DNA from: Patescibacteria group bacterium
GTDB lineage: Bacteria; Patescibacteriota; Patescibacteriia; UBA2591; PGYQ01
Reading direction: 5' to 3'
Length of the DNA: 14,603 bases
NCBI GenBank assembly: GCA_020061725.1
Contig: JAGUXS010000069.1
Coordinates: forward strand, 1-14,603
Shown piece by piece: positions 1-7,232 of the stretch. Below the pieces are notes generated by a model. That model was not told the origin of the DNA. It saw only the letters and a list, made by a program, of their open reading frames with translations, and searched no databases. Position 1 is the first letter of the stretch; each line of letters starts with the position of its first letter. Position numbers and translations under genes: made by a program.

Positions 1-93
1 AAAATGTCAAATTTTATGCGCAAAAAGTGGAAAAATTAAACTACTGGAACATTAAAACAAATTAACATTTAATAAATTTTAAATTTGCCTATT

Positions 94-975
94 TTACATT
101 TCTCTCAAATTTTTAATGCGATCTTCAATTGGAGGATGAGTGGAAAAAAATTTAGATAAAAAATTTTTCTTTTCTTGAAATGGATTTGAAAAATAAAGAT
201 GAGCTGTAGCATGATTGGCTTTTTGCAACGGTTGTTTATATTGTGAAATTTTTTCTAAAGCCTTGGCTAATCCTTCTGGATAACGAGTTAAAAGAGCGCC
301 AGAAGCATCAGCCAAAAACTCTCTTTTTCGAGAAATGGCTAATTGTATAAGTTTGGCGATAAGCGGAGATAGAATGGCTAAAACTATTCCTGCAATAAAT
401 AGGATTAAACCTAATTGTCCCTTATTATCTCGTTTGTCTCCATTAAACCAAAAGGAACGCAAGAGCCAATCAGATAAAAGCATAATAATTCCGACTAAAA
501 CAACAATAATTGTCATTAATCTAATGTCATAATTTTTAATGTGAGCTAATTCGTGCGCGATTACCCCTTCTAATTCTTCATTTTCTAATTTTTCAACAAT
601 CCCAGTGGTCAAAGCGATCGAAGCGTGTTTTGGATCGCGACCGCAAGCAAAAGCGTTTGGACTTAAATCTGGAATAAGATAAATTTTTGGCAATGGCAAC
701 CCGGCAGTAATACATAAATTTTCTACCATTCTATAAACGTATGGATTATCACTTTTTTCTATTGGCCTTGCTCCTGCTGTCCATAGGGCGACCTTATCCC
801 CTTGAAAATAACTAAAAAGAGTCATTGCTACAGAAATAGCAATGGCAAAAAATAAAGCTTCATAACCATAACCGCTTATTCTTCCAAAAACCCAACCTAA
901 AATAATAATTATAATTATAAATAAAACCATTATAAAAATAGATTTTCGTTTATTGGAAATAATTTGATTGTACAT
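94..975 (-). CDS. htpX: HtpX-family membrane zinc metalloprotease
   Basis: M48-family integral membrane endopeptidase, expected to degrade damaged or misfolded membrane proteins with its active site facing the cytoplasm. Counting from an upstream TTG at 996, the zinc-binding and catalytic motif HELAH is at residues 148-152 and the third ligand lies in REFLAD (E226). Hydrophobic helices occur near residues 20-35, 45-62, 160-178 and 195-215, the usual HtpX arrangement, and the C-terminal STHPPIEDRI is family-typical. I chose the ATG at 975 (protein starting MYNQI, 293 aa), because the frame extension to 996 relies on TTG and HtpX proteins normally begin just before this NKRK segment. No Shine-Dalgarno is visible at either start. 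It stands alone, with about 200 bp of AT-rich filler on its upstream side. Confidence 0.93.
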   Translation of the reverse strand: MYNQIISNKRKSIFIMVLFIIIIIILGWVFGRISGYGYEALFFAIAISVAMTLFSYFQGDKVALWTAGARPIEKSDNPYVYRMVENLCITAGLPLPKIYLIPDLSPNAFACGRDPKHASIALTTGIVEKLENEELEGVIAHELAHIKNYDIRLMTIIVVLVGIIMLLSDWLLRSFWFNGDKRDNKGQLGLILFIAGIVLAILSPLIAKLIQLAISRKREFLADASGALLTRYPEGLAKALEKISQYKQPLQKANHATAHLYFSNPFQEKKNFLSKFFSTHPPIEDRIKNLREM

Positions 976-1205
976 AAAAAATATTTCAAAATTCAAATGT
1001 CAAAACCTTAATAATTTTCAATTTCTAATAAATAAAATAATAGTAAAAATATTAATCAAAATACAAGATAACAATAAAGTTTAAAAAAATTCAAAGAAAA
1101 AAAATTTACATTTTAATTTGTCATTTTAATTTTTGATATTTACACTTTACATTAAAAAACGTGAGATTTATAAATACACTTTCTAATATAAAAAACTATA
1201 AACAG

Positions 1206-2069
1206 TTAACGTTGAAATAAATAATATTCTTTTAGCGCTTTTTGCCAAGAACGCATTTGAGGTAATTTTGTATTAAGTAAAATAGAATATTTAGGCCGTT
1301 TTGCAGACCTTATAAATTTTGCGCCGCTTATTGGAATTACTTTAATATTAACCCTCATAATCTTAAATAATTCTAATGCGGCCTCATACCAAGTACAAGC
1401 CCCATCATTAGTAATATGATATATTCCAAAATCATAATTCTCATCAACTAATTTTTTGGTGGCATTAGCTAAATCTGGAGTATACGTGAAACAACTTACT
1501 TCCTCATTCACAACTTCAAGCTCTTTTTTCTCATTGCTTAATTTAAGCATTACATCAAAAAAACTTAGTTTAGTTATTTCGCTTTCTCCTTTGGGGCCAA
1601 ACAATTTTGATGTTCTGATTAAATACCATTTTAATCCTTTGTTGTTAAATTCTAATATTTTTTTTTCGCCATAAAATTTAGTTTTACCATAATGGCTTAT
1701 TGGTTTTGGTTGGTCGGTTTCTTTATATCCATCTTTTTTTTCACCATTAAAAATATAATCAGTTGAATAATGTATTAAAATAGCCCCAATTCTTAAGCTA
1801 GCTTCGGCTAAAAATTTCGGACCGTCAATATTAATTTTTTTTGCTAATTCATATTCCTCTTCACTATCCTCACATTTATCAACAGCATTATAAGCAGCGG
1901 CATTAATAATTAGATCAGGCTTAACATTATCAATTTTTTTTAAAATTAATTCTCTGTCGGTTATATCAATCTCATCTCTATCCCAACCTATTATTTCATT
2001 GTTATTAACAAAAACTTTCATTAATTGAACGCCTAAATTTCCCTTAGCGCCAATAATTAATATTTTCAT
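1206..2069 (-). CDS. rmlD: dTDP-4-dehydrorhamnose reductase (RmlD-like)
   Basis: Short-chain dehydrogenase/reductase of 287 aa, expected to reduce dTDP-4-dehydro-L-rhamnose to dTDP-L-rhamnose with NAD(P)H in the cytoplasm, the last step of rhamnose donor synthesis. The N-terminal Rossmann motif GAKGNLG is at residues 7-13, NAAAYNAVDKCE (56-67) matches the family AYTAVDKAE motif, STD is at 102-104, the catalytic Tyr-x3-Lys is YGKTK (127-131), and the C-terminal RPKYSILLNTKL is the RmlD substrate-domain signature. Length is typical. An rmlC-like gene lies at 3651-4103, but rmlA and rmlB are not in the window. The start ATG at 2069 is supported by the standard MKILIIGA beginning; only a weak AAGAG precedes it. 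A related NDP-sugar reductase acting on another deoxysugar cannot be excluded. Confidence 0.9.
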   Translation of the reverse strand: MKILIIGAKGNLGVQLMKVFVNNNEIIGWDRDEIDITDRELILKKIDNVKPDLIINAAAYNAVDKCEDSEEEYELAKKINIDGPKFLAEASLRIGAILIHYSTDYIFNGEKKDGYKETDQPKPISHYGKTKFYGEKKILEFNNKGLKWYLIRTSKLFGPKGESEITKLSFFDVMLKLSNEKKELEVVNEEVSCFTYTPDLANATKKLVDENYDFGIYHITNDGACTWYEAALELFKIMRVNIKVIPISGAKFIRSAKRPKYSILLNTKLPQMRSWQKALKEYYLFQR

Positions 2070-2106
2070 ATAAATCTTACTCTTACGAGGTTTAGCCTCA
2101 TAAAAT

Positions 2107-2427
2107 TTAAAATTTAATTTTTTCAGCTAAATCATTTACTATGGGCAACTTAAAATATTCTCCAGATAAAGCGCGAAAAAATCCAATGATTATCCCAACA
2201 AGAATTCCTAAATTTAAAAACCAGCCACAAAATGGAATAAGCATAAAAACAAAAGAAGCGACGCAAAGAACTAAACCTTGTTTCGCGTGAAATTTACAAA
2301 ATTTACTCTCTTTTTTTAGAATTAAAACAAAAATACTCAAAATCCAAAGATAACTTAAAGCCGCGGTTGCTTTATTTTCTTCTATGTCTTTTTTATCATC
2401 TTCTGATATTATCTTTTCTTCAGTCAT
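2107..2427 (-). CDS. DUF4870-like (Tic20-type) small membrane protein
   Basis: A 106-aa protein with an acidic, soluble N-terminus (MTEEKIISEDD...) followed by three hydrophobic segments. The sequence SKFCKFHAKQGLVL between the first two helices, the IPFCGWFLN turn and a C-terminal GEYFKLPIVNDLAEKI match the DUF4870/Tic20-like family of unknown function. The frame could open 18 bases earlier (MKGGEN...), but that stretch is itself the ribosome binding site AAGGGGGGTGAG, so I place the start at the ATG at 2427. Only 37 bases separate its stop from the rmlD start, so the two may be cotranscribed. The same leader and MTEE start appear at the unrelated membrane gene at 8338-8874. Confidence 0.85.
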   Translation of the reverse strand: MTEEKIISEDDKKDIEENKATAALSYLWILSIFVLILKKESKFCKFHAKQGLVLCVASFVFMLIPFCGWFLNLGILVGIIIGFFRALSGEYFKLPIVNDLAEKIKF

Positions 2428-2430
2428 ATT

Positions 2431-2442
2431 CTCACCCCCCTT
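2431..2442 (-). promoter_or_regulatory. Shine-Dalgarno of the DUF4870-like gene
   Basis: On the minus strand AAGGGGGGTGAG lies just upstream of the ATG at 2427. It is a one-mismatch version of the consensus AAGGAGGTGA core and fixes the start at MTEE rather than at MKGGEN. Most other genes in the window have no such site. Confidence 0.7.
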
Positions 2443-2470
2443 CATAATTAATTTTTAGCTTTTTAGCTTT

Positions 2471-2490
2471 TATAAAATTAAAATTTTATA
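2471..2490. repeat. AT-only inverted repeat between adk and the DUF4870 gene
   Basis: TATAAAAT (2471-2478) and ATTTTATA (2483-2490) are perfect inverted arms of 8 bp around TAAA. It follows the adk stop (2508) on the minus strand, next to a tandem TTTTTAGC repeat. It contains no G or C, so a terminator role is doubtful. Confidence 0.35.
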
Positions 2491-2507
2491 TTTACTATAA
2501 TTTAAAA

Positions 2508-3137
2508 TTAAAAAATTATTTTATTAAAAATTGCTTTTTTCACTTCTTTAATACTCAAACTCCCATCTATTTTAATTAAAATTTCCATATTTTGATATCT
2601 TTTTAACAAAGGTTTGGTTTCTTGATAATAAATTTGAAGCCTTTTTTTTATTGCTTCTGGATTTTCATCCTCTCTAATAAAAAGTTTTTTGCCGCATTTA
2701 TCGCAAATTCCATTTTTTTTAGAAGGATTAAATTTTAAATGATAGACAGCCCCGCAAATACAATTTTGACGACCAATAAATCTATTTAACAAACATTTTT
2801 TATCTAATAAAACAATTTCAATTACCAAATCTATTTTTGTTATTTTATCCAAAAATTGAGCTTGAATTAAATTTCTTGGATAACCGTCTAAAATAAATCC
2901 TTTTTTACAATCTATTTTTTTTAAACGTTTTTTTATTATTTCATTAGTTAAATTATTTGGCGCCAATTTTCCTTTATTTAAATATTCTGCAACAATTTTT
3001 CCTAATTTAGTTTTCTTTGCAATTTCCTGACGATAAATAACCCCGGGACATATTACCGGGATATTAAATTTTTTAGCAAGAAATTTCGCTTGAGTCCCCT
3101 TACCAGACCCTTGCGGTCCCAAAAAAATTATTTTCAT
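2508..3137 (-). CDS. adk: Adenylate kinase-like nucleoside monophosphate kinase (divergent)
   Basis: Cytoplasmic phosphotransferase of 209 aa expected to catalyse AMP + ATP = 2 ADP. The P-loop GPQGSGKGT is at residues 7-15, DGYPRN at 84-89, and the LID arginine region IREDE...KKRLQIYYQET at 154-174. The LID carries zinc-ribbon cysteines C126, C128, C145 and C148. Two details are abnormal: the NMP-binding motif usually written S-T-G-D-x-L-R reads C-P-G-V-I-Y-R (30-36), keeping only Gly32 and Arg36, and the first cysteine pair is CxC rather than CxxC. This may be a second, specialised NMP kinase rather than the main Adk. Its start lies two bases after the stop of the HIT gene, so the two are probably translationally coupled. 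Confidence 0.83.
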   Translation of the reverse strand: MKIIFLGPQGSGKGTQAKFLAKKFNIPVICPGVIYRQEIAKKTKLGKIVAEYLNKGKLAPNNLTNEIIKKRLKKIDCKKGFILDGYPRNLIQAQFLDKITKIDLVIEIVLLDKKCLLNRFIGRQNCICGAVYHLKFNPSKKNGICDKCGKKLFIREDENPEAIKKRLQIYYQETKPLLKRYQNMEILIKIDGSLSIKEVKKAIFNKIIF

Positions 3138-3139
3138 AA

Positions 3140-3550
3140 TTATAATCCAGACATTTTTTTAATTTTTTTCATTATTTCTTCTGCTTCGCCTTTTTCATAT
3201 TTCTCCTGTGGCCAAAGAGATAATCCATCTTCTTTCATTCTTGGAATTATATGAAAATGAATATGAGAAATAACTTGTCCGGCAACGGGATTATTATTTA
3301 TATTAACATTGTACCCCTTTACTTTTAATCCTTTTATTATCGCTTTGCCAATTTTTTTAACAACTTTAATCATTTTACACAATTCTTCTTCTGGAATGTC
3401 CTCTAAATTCATAAAATGTTTTTTAGAAATTACTAAAGTGTGCCCATGATTTACCGGGGCAATGTCTAAAATCGCCAAGATATTACTATCTTCATAAATT
3501 TTATAACACGGTATTTCTTTTTTTATAATTTTACAAAAAATACAAGACAT
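3140..3550 (-). CDS. HIT-family (HINT-like) nucleotide hydrolase
   Basis: A 136-aa protein of the histidine triad superfamily, whose HINT branch hydrolyses phosphoramidates and adenylylated adducts of purine nucleotides. The triad HIHFHII has H96, H98 and H100. The N-terminal CIFC (C3, C6) with H45 gives the zinc site common in bacterial HINT proteins, and GHTLVISKKHF (36-46) is the conserved central strand. Length and domain are complete. Coupling to the downstream nucleotide kinase at 2508-3137 suggests a shared role in nucleotide handling. No Shine-Dalgarno precedes the ATG; upstream is 100 bp of AT-rich filler. Confidence 0.92.
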   Translation of the reverse strand: MSCIFCKIIKKEIPCYKIYEDSNILAILDIAPVNHGHTLVISKKHFMNLEDIPEEELCKMIKVVKKIGKAIIKGLKVKGYNVNINNNPVAGQVISHIHFHIIPRMKEDGLSLWPQEKYEKGEAEEIMKKIKKMSGL

Positions 3551-3650
3551 AAAAAAACATTAAAACAATTTTGAAATTAAAAATTAAATTCTAAATTTTA
3601 AATTACAAAAAATCTAAAATCTAAAATTTCTATTTTTAATAAACTAAAAA

Positions 3651-4103
3651 TTAATCAATTTTATACGGTGATTCTAAATTTATCTCCCATCTAATTTCAT
3701 CTGGTTCTTCTATTTTTTTTTCACCACGATATAATTTATCAGGTAAATTTATTGAATAAGCCGGAATTTTACTAACACATTTATATCCATGAACCACTCC
3801 AGGGGGAACAATAACTAAAGTCGGATTATTTTCTCCAACTTCAATTTTCATATACTTGCCATTAGTTTGACTATCTTTTCGCCTATCCCATAAATATAAT
3901 TCGAAATCGCCCGGTCCGACAAAAATAAAATAATCCGATTGATAAATATGTTCATGTGGACCTCTAATTATTCCAGGTTTTGTTACGCTAAAATAAGCCA
4001 TAACTGGTTTATAATTTATTTCATCGCTACGATAAATTTCAGCCAACCACCCTCTTTCATCTTCGTATTTATTTATTTTTTTTATAACCACATTGTTTAT
4101 CAT
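3651..4103 (-). CDS. dTDP-4-dehydrorhamnose 3,5-epimerase family cupin (RmlC-like)
   Basis: A single-domain cupin of 150 aa from the RmlC/sugar-epimerase family, acting on a dTDP-4-keto-sugar. Features seen are DERGWLAEIYR (15-25), GIIRGPHEH (44-52), a metal-independent cupin barrel, VPPGVVHGY (99-107) and a C-terminal DEIRWEINLESPYKID. Canonical RmlC has RGLHxQ with the catalytic His; here RGPHEH keeps His50 and adds His52, a variant that resembles both the epimerases and the 3,4-ketoisomerases of the FdtA type. Y125 is a candidate for the second catalytic residue. It is shorter than classical RmlC (about 180 aa). Three genes separate it from rmlD. A promoter right at its ATG suggests a leaderless mRNA. 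Family is firm; exact reaction is not. Confidence 0.82.
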   Translation of the reverse strand: MINNVVIKKINKYEDERGWLAEIYRSDEINYKPVMAYFSVTKPGIIRGPHEHIYQSDYFIFVGPGDFELYLWDRRKDSQTNGKYMKIEVGENNPTLVIVPPGVVHGYKCVSKIPAYSINLPDKLYRGEKKIEEPDEIRWEINLESPYKID

Positions 4104-4109
4104 ATAAAT

Positions 4110-4138
4110 ATGATAACATTAAATATTTTTATTCACAA
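4110..4138 (-). promoter_or_regulatory. Promoter of the rmlC-like gene (leaderless layout)
   Basis: On the minus strand TTGTGA (4138-4133), a 17-base spacer and TATCAT (4115-4110) fit a housekeeping sigma promoter. The ATG at 4103 begins six bases after the -10 box, so transcription should start at or beside the start codon. Confidence 0.5.
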
Positions 4139-4363
4139 TTAAATCTTTTTTTCTCTTACTTTTTTTCCGAATAAAAGCGTCATTATTAAACAAAATAAAC
4201 CTAAATATAAAAACACATTGGGATTTAAATAAAGAGTTACAAATCCTTTTTTTAAATCTTCTAAAAAAATTAAAATAAAAAATCCAATTAAAAAAATTAA
4301 ACTCAATTCTTTAAATAGTTCTTTTATCGCTAAATAAATTATTTTTTTAGTCCAAGTTTCCAT
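4139..4363 (-). CDS. Small two-helix membrane protein, unknown function
   Basis: A 74-aa protein (METWTKK...) with two hydrophobic segments at about residues 21-34 and 50-64. They are separated by a short loop with DLKKG, and the tail is strongly basic (GKKVREKKI). Both ends would sit on the same side of the membrane; by the positive-inside rule this is the cytoplasm. No motif assigns a function and I do not recognise the family. It ends just before the rmlC-like promoter and is preceded by repeat copy A, so it seems to be its own transcription unit. The amphipathic start and clean hydrophobic pattern make it more likely a real gene than a chance frame. Confidence 0.6.
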   Translation of the reverse strand: METWTKKIIYLAIKELFKELSLIFLIGFFILIFLEDLKKGFVTLYLNPNVFLYLGLFCLIMTLLFGKKVREKKI

Positions 4364-4416
4364 GAATTAAATTAACTTAATTAGATAAATTTATTAATTC
4401 CGACTTTCACTATAAA

Positions 4417-4525
4417 AAATTATACTTTTCACTTAAAATAACACAAAATTATTTTAGGAAAGTCGCTTGTTATAACAAACTTTTTTTGCTAAGATTAACC
4501 TAAAATTTAATATTTTTTAAAATTA
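4417..4525 (+). repeat. 108-109 bp dispersed repeat, copy A
   Basis: Between the rarA stop and the small membrane gene. It shares ordered blocks with copies B, C and D: AAATTATACTTTTCA at the left, then a hairpin with arms TAAAATAA (4434-4441) and TTATTTTA (4449-4456) around CACAAAA, then CTTGTTATAACAAAC, then GCTAAGATTAACC and CTAAAATTTAATATTTTT. The first and last blocks are identical to copy C. Confidence 0.85.
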
Positions 4526-4565
4526 GTGAAAATAGAAATTAATTCATCATTGTGGTTATTTATTA

Positions 4566-5771
4566 TTATTCTTTTAAATACTTTCTTCCCTTTAATCTCT
4601 TTGGCAAGTATTCTTGCTCTTCTTTATAATCAAAATCAGGACTGTATTTATAATCTTTGCCATAATTTAAGTCTTTCATTAATTTAGTTGAAGCGTTTCT
4701 TATATGCAAAGGCACGGGCAAATTGCCATATTGCTCAACATCTTTTTTTGCTTTTTCATAAGCGATATAAAGCTCGTTTGATTTTTTGCATTTAGATAGA
4801 TAAACAACCGCTTGGGCTAAAATAACATTACATTCTGGCATACCAATAAAATGGCAAGCATTATAAATAGCCACTGTCTGTTCTAATGCTTTTGAATTTG
4901 TCAATCCAACATCCTCGCTAGCAAATCGCACTAATCTGCGAGCGACATATAAAGGATCCTCGCCTGCTTCAAGCATTCTTGCCAACCAATATAATGCGGC
5001 ATTAACATCAGAACCGCGCATTGATTTATGTAAAGCGGAAATAATATTATAATGCTCGTCCCCATCTTTATCATAAAATAAATACGATTTTTGGAACGCC
5101 TCTTTAATAATTTTAAAACTAATTTCTTGATTAAGTGAACTTGCGTATTCTAAAACATTTAAAGCGGTTCTTGCGTCGCCATTTGACATTTGAACGATTT
5201 TTTTTAAAATATCTTCGCTAATTTTTAAATTCAATTTCCCCAATCCTTTATTTTTATCTTTTATAGCTTTGTTTAAAATTTCAATAAGATTTTTTTCGCT
5301 TAATTGTTTTAAAATAAAAACTCGACATCTTGAAAGCAATGCCGAGCGAACTTCAAAACTTGGATTTTCAGTTGTTGCGCCAATTAAAGTAATAATCCCT
5401 TTTTCAACATAAGGTAAAAGTCCGTCCTGTTGAGTTTTATTCCATCGATGAATTTCATCAATAAACAAAATAGTTCTTTTATTTTGTAATACATTTTCTC
5501 GCGCTTTTTTAATAATTTCTCTTAAATCTTTTACTCCAGACGAAACAGCGCTTATCTGAACAAAATTTGATTTTGTTTGCTTGGCAACAATATTCGCCAA
5601 AGTGGTTTTGCCGCTACCTGGCGGTCCCCAAAAAATTATTGAAGGCAATTTATCTTCTTTTATTGCCTGATTTAACATTTTATCTTTACCTAAAATTTCA
5701 TCCTGCCCTAAAAAATCTTCCAATATTTCCGGTCTCATTCTATCAGCCAATGGCGCTTGATTCTTTTGCAT
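4566..5771 (-). CDS. rarA: Replication-associated recombination protein A (RarA/MgsA)
   Basis: AAA+ ATPase of 401 aa related to clamp loaders, acting at stalled replication forks and single-strand gaps. N-terminal PLADRMRPEILEDFLGQ (7-23) is the RarA signature. Walker A GPPGSGKT is at 49-56, Walker B ILFIDEIH at 101-108, sensor 1 GATTENP at 131-137, and the arginine-finger region SALLSRCR at 143-150. The C-terminal half has the tetramerisation domain motifs (SMRGSDVNAALYWLARML, EDVGL). Length is slightly below the usual 410-440. No Shine-Dalgarno is seen at the ATG at 5771. It stands as a single gene between rplY upstream and repeat copy A downstream. Confidence 0.95.
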   Translation of the reverse strand: MQKNQAPLADRMRPEILEDFLGQDEILGKDKMLNQAIKEDKLPSIIFWGPPGSGKTTLANIVAKQTKSNFVQISAVSSGVKDLREIIKKARENVLQNKRTILFIDEIHRWNKTQQDGLLPYVEKGIITLIGATTENPSFEVRSALLSRCRVFILKQLSEKNLIEILNKAIKDKNKGLGKLNLKISEDILKKIVQMSNGDARTALNVLEYASSLNQEISFKIIKEAFQKSYLFYDKDGDEHYNIISALHKSMRGSDVNAALYWLARMLEAGEDPLYVARRLVRFASEDVGLTNSKALEQTVAIYNACHFIGMPECNVILAQAVVYLSKCKKSNELYIAYEKAKKDVEQYGNLPVPLHIRNASTKLMKDLNYGKDYKYSPDFDYKEEQEYLPKRLKGRKYLKE

Positions 5772-5847
5772 AAAAATATTTTTAATTAGCGATATTTATA
5801 TGTTGGTAATAACACTAATTTCCCCTTTGATAATTGATAAATATTAT

Positions 5848-6498
5848 TTAGGCGTTTATTTCTTTTATTTTTTCCTCTTTTGTTTTTTCTTCTTTCATTT
5901 CCGCTTCTCCTTCTTTCACTTCTTCTTCAACAACCTTTACTTCTTCTCTCTTTGGCGGAGCGATGACGGCTATTACTTCGTCTAATTTATCTAAAATTTC
6001 AATATTTGAAGGAATTTTAAGATCTTTAAGATAAATAACGTCTTCAAAACTATTGAGACGCGAAATATCAACATCTATTTCAGAAATTAAATCTTCGGGC
6101 AAACATTTAACTTCAACAAAATTTACATTTTTTACCAAACTTCCGTTTAATTCTTTTATAGCTTTAGCCTCTCCAATAAAATTCAATTTTATTGAATGAG
6201 TAATTTTTTCTCCTTTTTTAATTTGATAAAAATCAATGTGTATAATTTGATCTTTATCCGGATCTTTTTGAATATTTTGAATTAAAACTTTTATTGGTTT
6301 TTGATTGTCAATTATTAAATCTAAAAGATTGTCAGCGCCAGCTTGTTTATAAAATTTTTGAAAAAAAATTTTATTAACTTCAATATTTTTATTTTCTTTG
6401 CCATGGCCGTAAACACAAGCAGGCAAAATTCCCTTTTTCCTTAAACTTCTGGTTTTTTTGCCTAATAAAATTCTTGATTTTGTTTTTAAAACTAACAT
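5848..6498 (-). CDS. rplY: 50S ribosomal protein L25, CTC/TL5 form
   Basis: Ribosomal protein binding 5S rRNA, in the long two-domain form of 216 aa. The N-terminal RNA-binding domain spans about residues 1-92 (RSLRKKGILPACVYG at 18-31; HIDFYQI at 87-93). The CTC beta domain runs from about 93 to 180 (FVEVKCLPEDLISEIDVDIS, then LKDLKIPSNIEI). From residue 181 a low-complexity Glu/Lys tail follows (PPKREEVKVVEEE...), common in this family. The protein begins at the ATG at 6498 with no Shine-Dalgarno. It is the next gene after the zinc-ribbon protein at 6542-6868, 43 bp apart, so they may share an mRNA. Confidence 0.95.
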   Translation of the reverse strand: MLVLKTKSRILLGKKTRSLRKKGILPACVYGHGKENKNIEVNKIFFQKFYKQAGADNLLDLIIDNQKPIKVLIQNIQKDPDKDQIIHIDFYQIKKGEKITHSIKLNFIGEAKAIKELNGSLVKNVNFVEVKCLPEDLISEIDVDISRLNSFEDVIYLKDLKIPSNIEILDKLDEVIAVIAPPKREEVKVVEEEVKEGEAEMKEEKTKEEKIKEINA

Positions 6499-6541
6499 AT
6501 AAATTAAATTTATAAATTCTTAAATCTAAAATTTAAAATTT

Positions 6542-6868
6542 CTAATTTTTTAAAATTTGTTTTTCTTCTAAAAATTGATGAATTAAAATAACATCGTCGC
6601 TACTAATAGCGGGATAGTTTTTAAATTTTAAAACGTCTTCAGCGGTTAAATCAGTCACTAAGCCAATTGAATTAATCCCCATTCCATCAGAAGTGACCAA
6701 AGAAACAATTGAACTATTGCATTTTTTACATTTTAGATAGATTAAATGATTTCTATCTTTTTCTTCTAAAATCTTAGCCTCTATAAGTTTATGATGTTCA
6801 TTGCAAATTGGACAAAAAGAAATTATTTTTAATCCATCTAAAGGCAATTGATTTAAAAAATTAGACAT
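6542..6868 (-). CDS. Zinc-ribbon protein of unknown function
   Basis: A 108-aa protein with two cysteine pairs, CPIC (19-22) and CKKC (47-50), forming a treble-clef or rubredoxin-like zinc ribbon. His25-His26 follow the first pair. After the ribbon comes a conserved-looking segment SDGMGINSIGLVTDLTAEDV and an acidic helix ending DDVILIHQFLEEKQ. No enzymatic motif is seen. Its place directly upstream of rplY suggests a role near translation, but this is inference from position only. It is the only gene in the window ending in TAG. A 14-bp tandem repeat lies right at its start codon and no Shine-Dalgarno is present. Confidence 0.75.
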   Translation of the reverse strand: MSNFLNQLPLDGLKIISFCPICNEHHKLIEAKILEEKDRNHLIYLKCKKCNSSIVSLVTSDGMGINSIGLVTDLTAEDVLKFKNYPAISSDDVILIHQFLEEKQILKN

Positions 6869-6895
6869 AGAATAAATAAAATAGAATAAATAAAA
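6868..6895. repeat. Perfect 14-bp tandem duplication at a start codon
   Basis: TAGAATAAATAAAA occurs twice without gap (6868-6881 and 6882-6895). The first unit overlaps the first base of the zinc-ribbon gene's ATG. On the coding strand this places TTTATTCTA immediately before the start. A similar TATTTATTCTATT precedes the ATG at 10435. Confidence 0.7.
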
Positions 6896-6962
6896 TTTAT
6901 CAAAAAATAAATTTTACTAACTTTTAGTTTCATTAATTTTCAATGATAAAATTTTCAAATTT

Positions 6963-7232
6963 TTAAAATGCTTTGGATTGTTCACCTTTTCTCTGATCAT
7001 TTTTTATTATTTCTTCGATTATTTTTTTGATTATTTCTTCATTCTCAAAATAATCAACTTCATCTTTTATATTCTGTTCATGTATTTTATTTCTTATTTG
7101 TTCTATAACTTCCTGCTTAGCATAATTTCCAGAATAGAAATCTAAACCTCCATATAAATCTTCTAAAAGTTTTTTAATTAAATCTTCTTGTCTCTTAATA
7201 ATTATGTTTTCTCTTTCTTCTTCAGTCCCCAT
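6963..7232 (-). CDS. Short charged helical protein, unknown function; probably 5'-truncated frame
   Basis: An 89-aa, Glu/Lys/Ile-rich protein predicted largely helical (MGTEEERENIIIKRQEDLIKK), with the non-helical segment YGGLDFYSGNYAKQ at about 27-40. No known domain is recognised. The ATG at 7232 has AAGGAG 11 bases upstream, which supports this start. However, the same frame stays open and protein-like for 38 further codons upstream (Gly-Phe-Leu-Asn-Leu-Phe-Lys, then an acidic Pro/Glu linker VEEVKEEPKPIEGEP), back to a TGA directly after an ATG at 7352. The older, longer protein may therefore have lost its start by a point change. A promoter-like pair lies at 7356-7382. It is downstream of hicBA. 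Confidence 0.55.
   Translation of the reverse strand: MGTEEERENIIIKRQEDLIKKLLEDLYGGLDFYSGNYAKQEVIEQIRNKIHEQNIKDEVDYFENEEIIKKIIEEIIKNDQRKGEQSKAF

Noticed and set aside
335..532. 65-codon rightward frame inside htpX
   Set aside because: Lies fully antisense to a clear M48 protease and has no protein-like features. The same applies to rightward frames at 1456-1674, 3939-4142, 5567-5773, 5800-5985, 10835-11032 and 11382-11573.
976..996. TTG start of htpX giving seven more residues
   Set aside because: An ATG at 975 gives the family-typical MYNQI...NKRK start, and no ribosome binding site supports the TTG.
2087..2099. GAGG-CTAAA-CCTC hairpin before rmlD as a terminator
   Set aside because: Only four paired bases, and no T-run on the transcribed strand.
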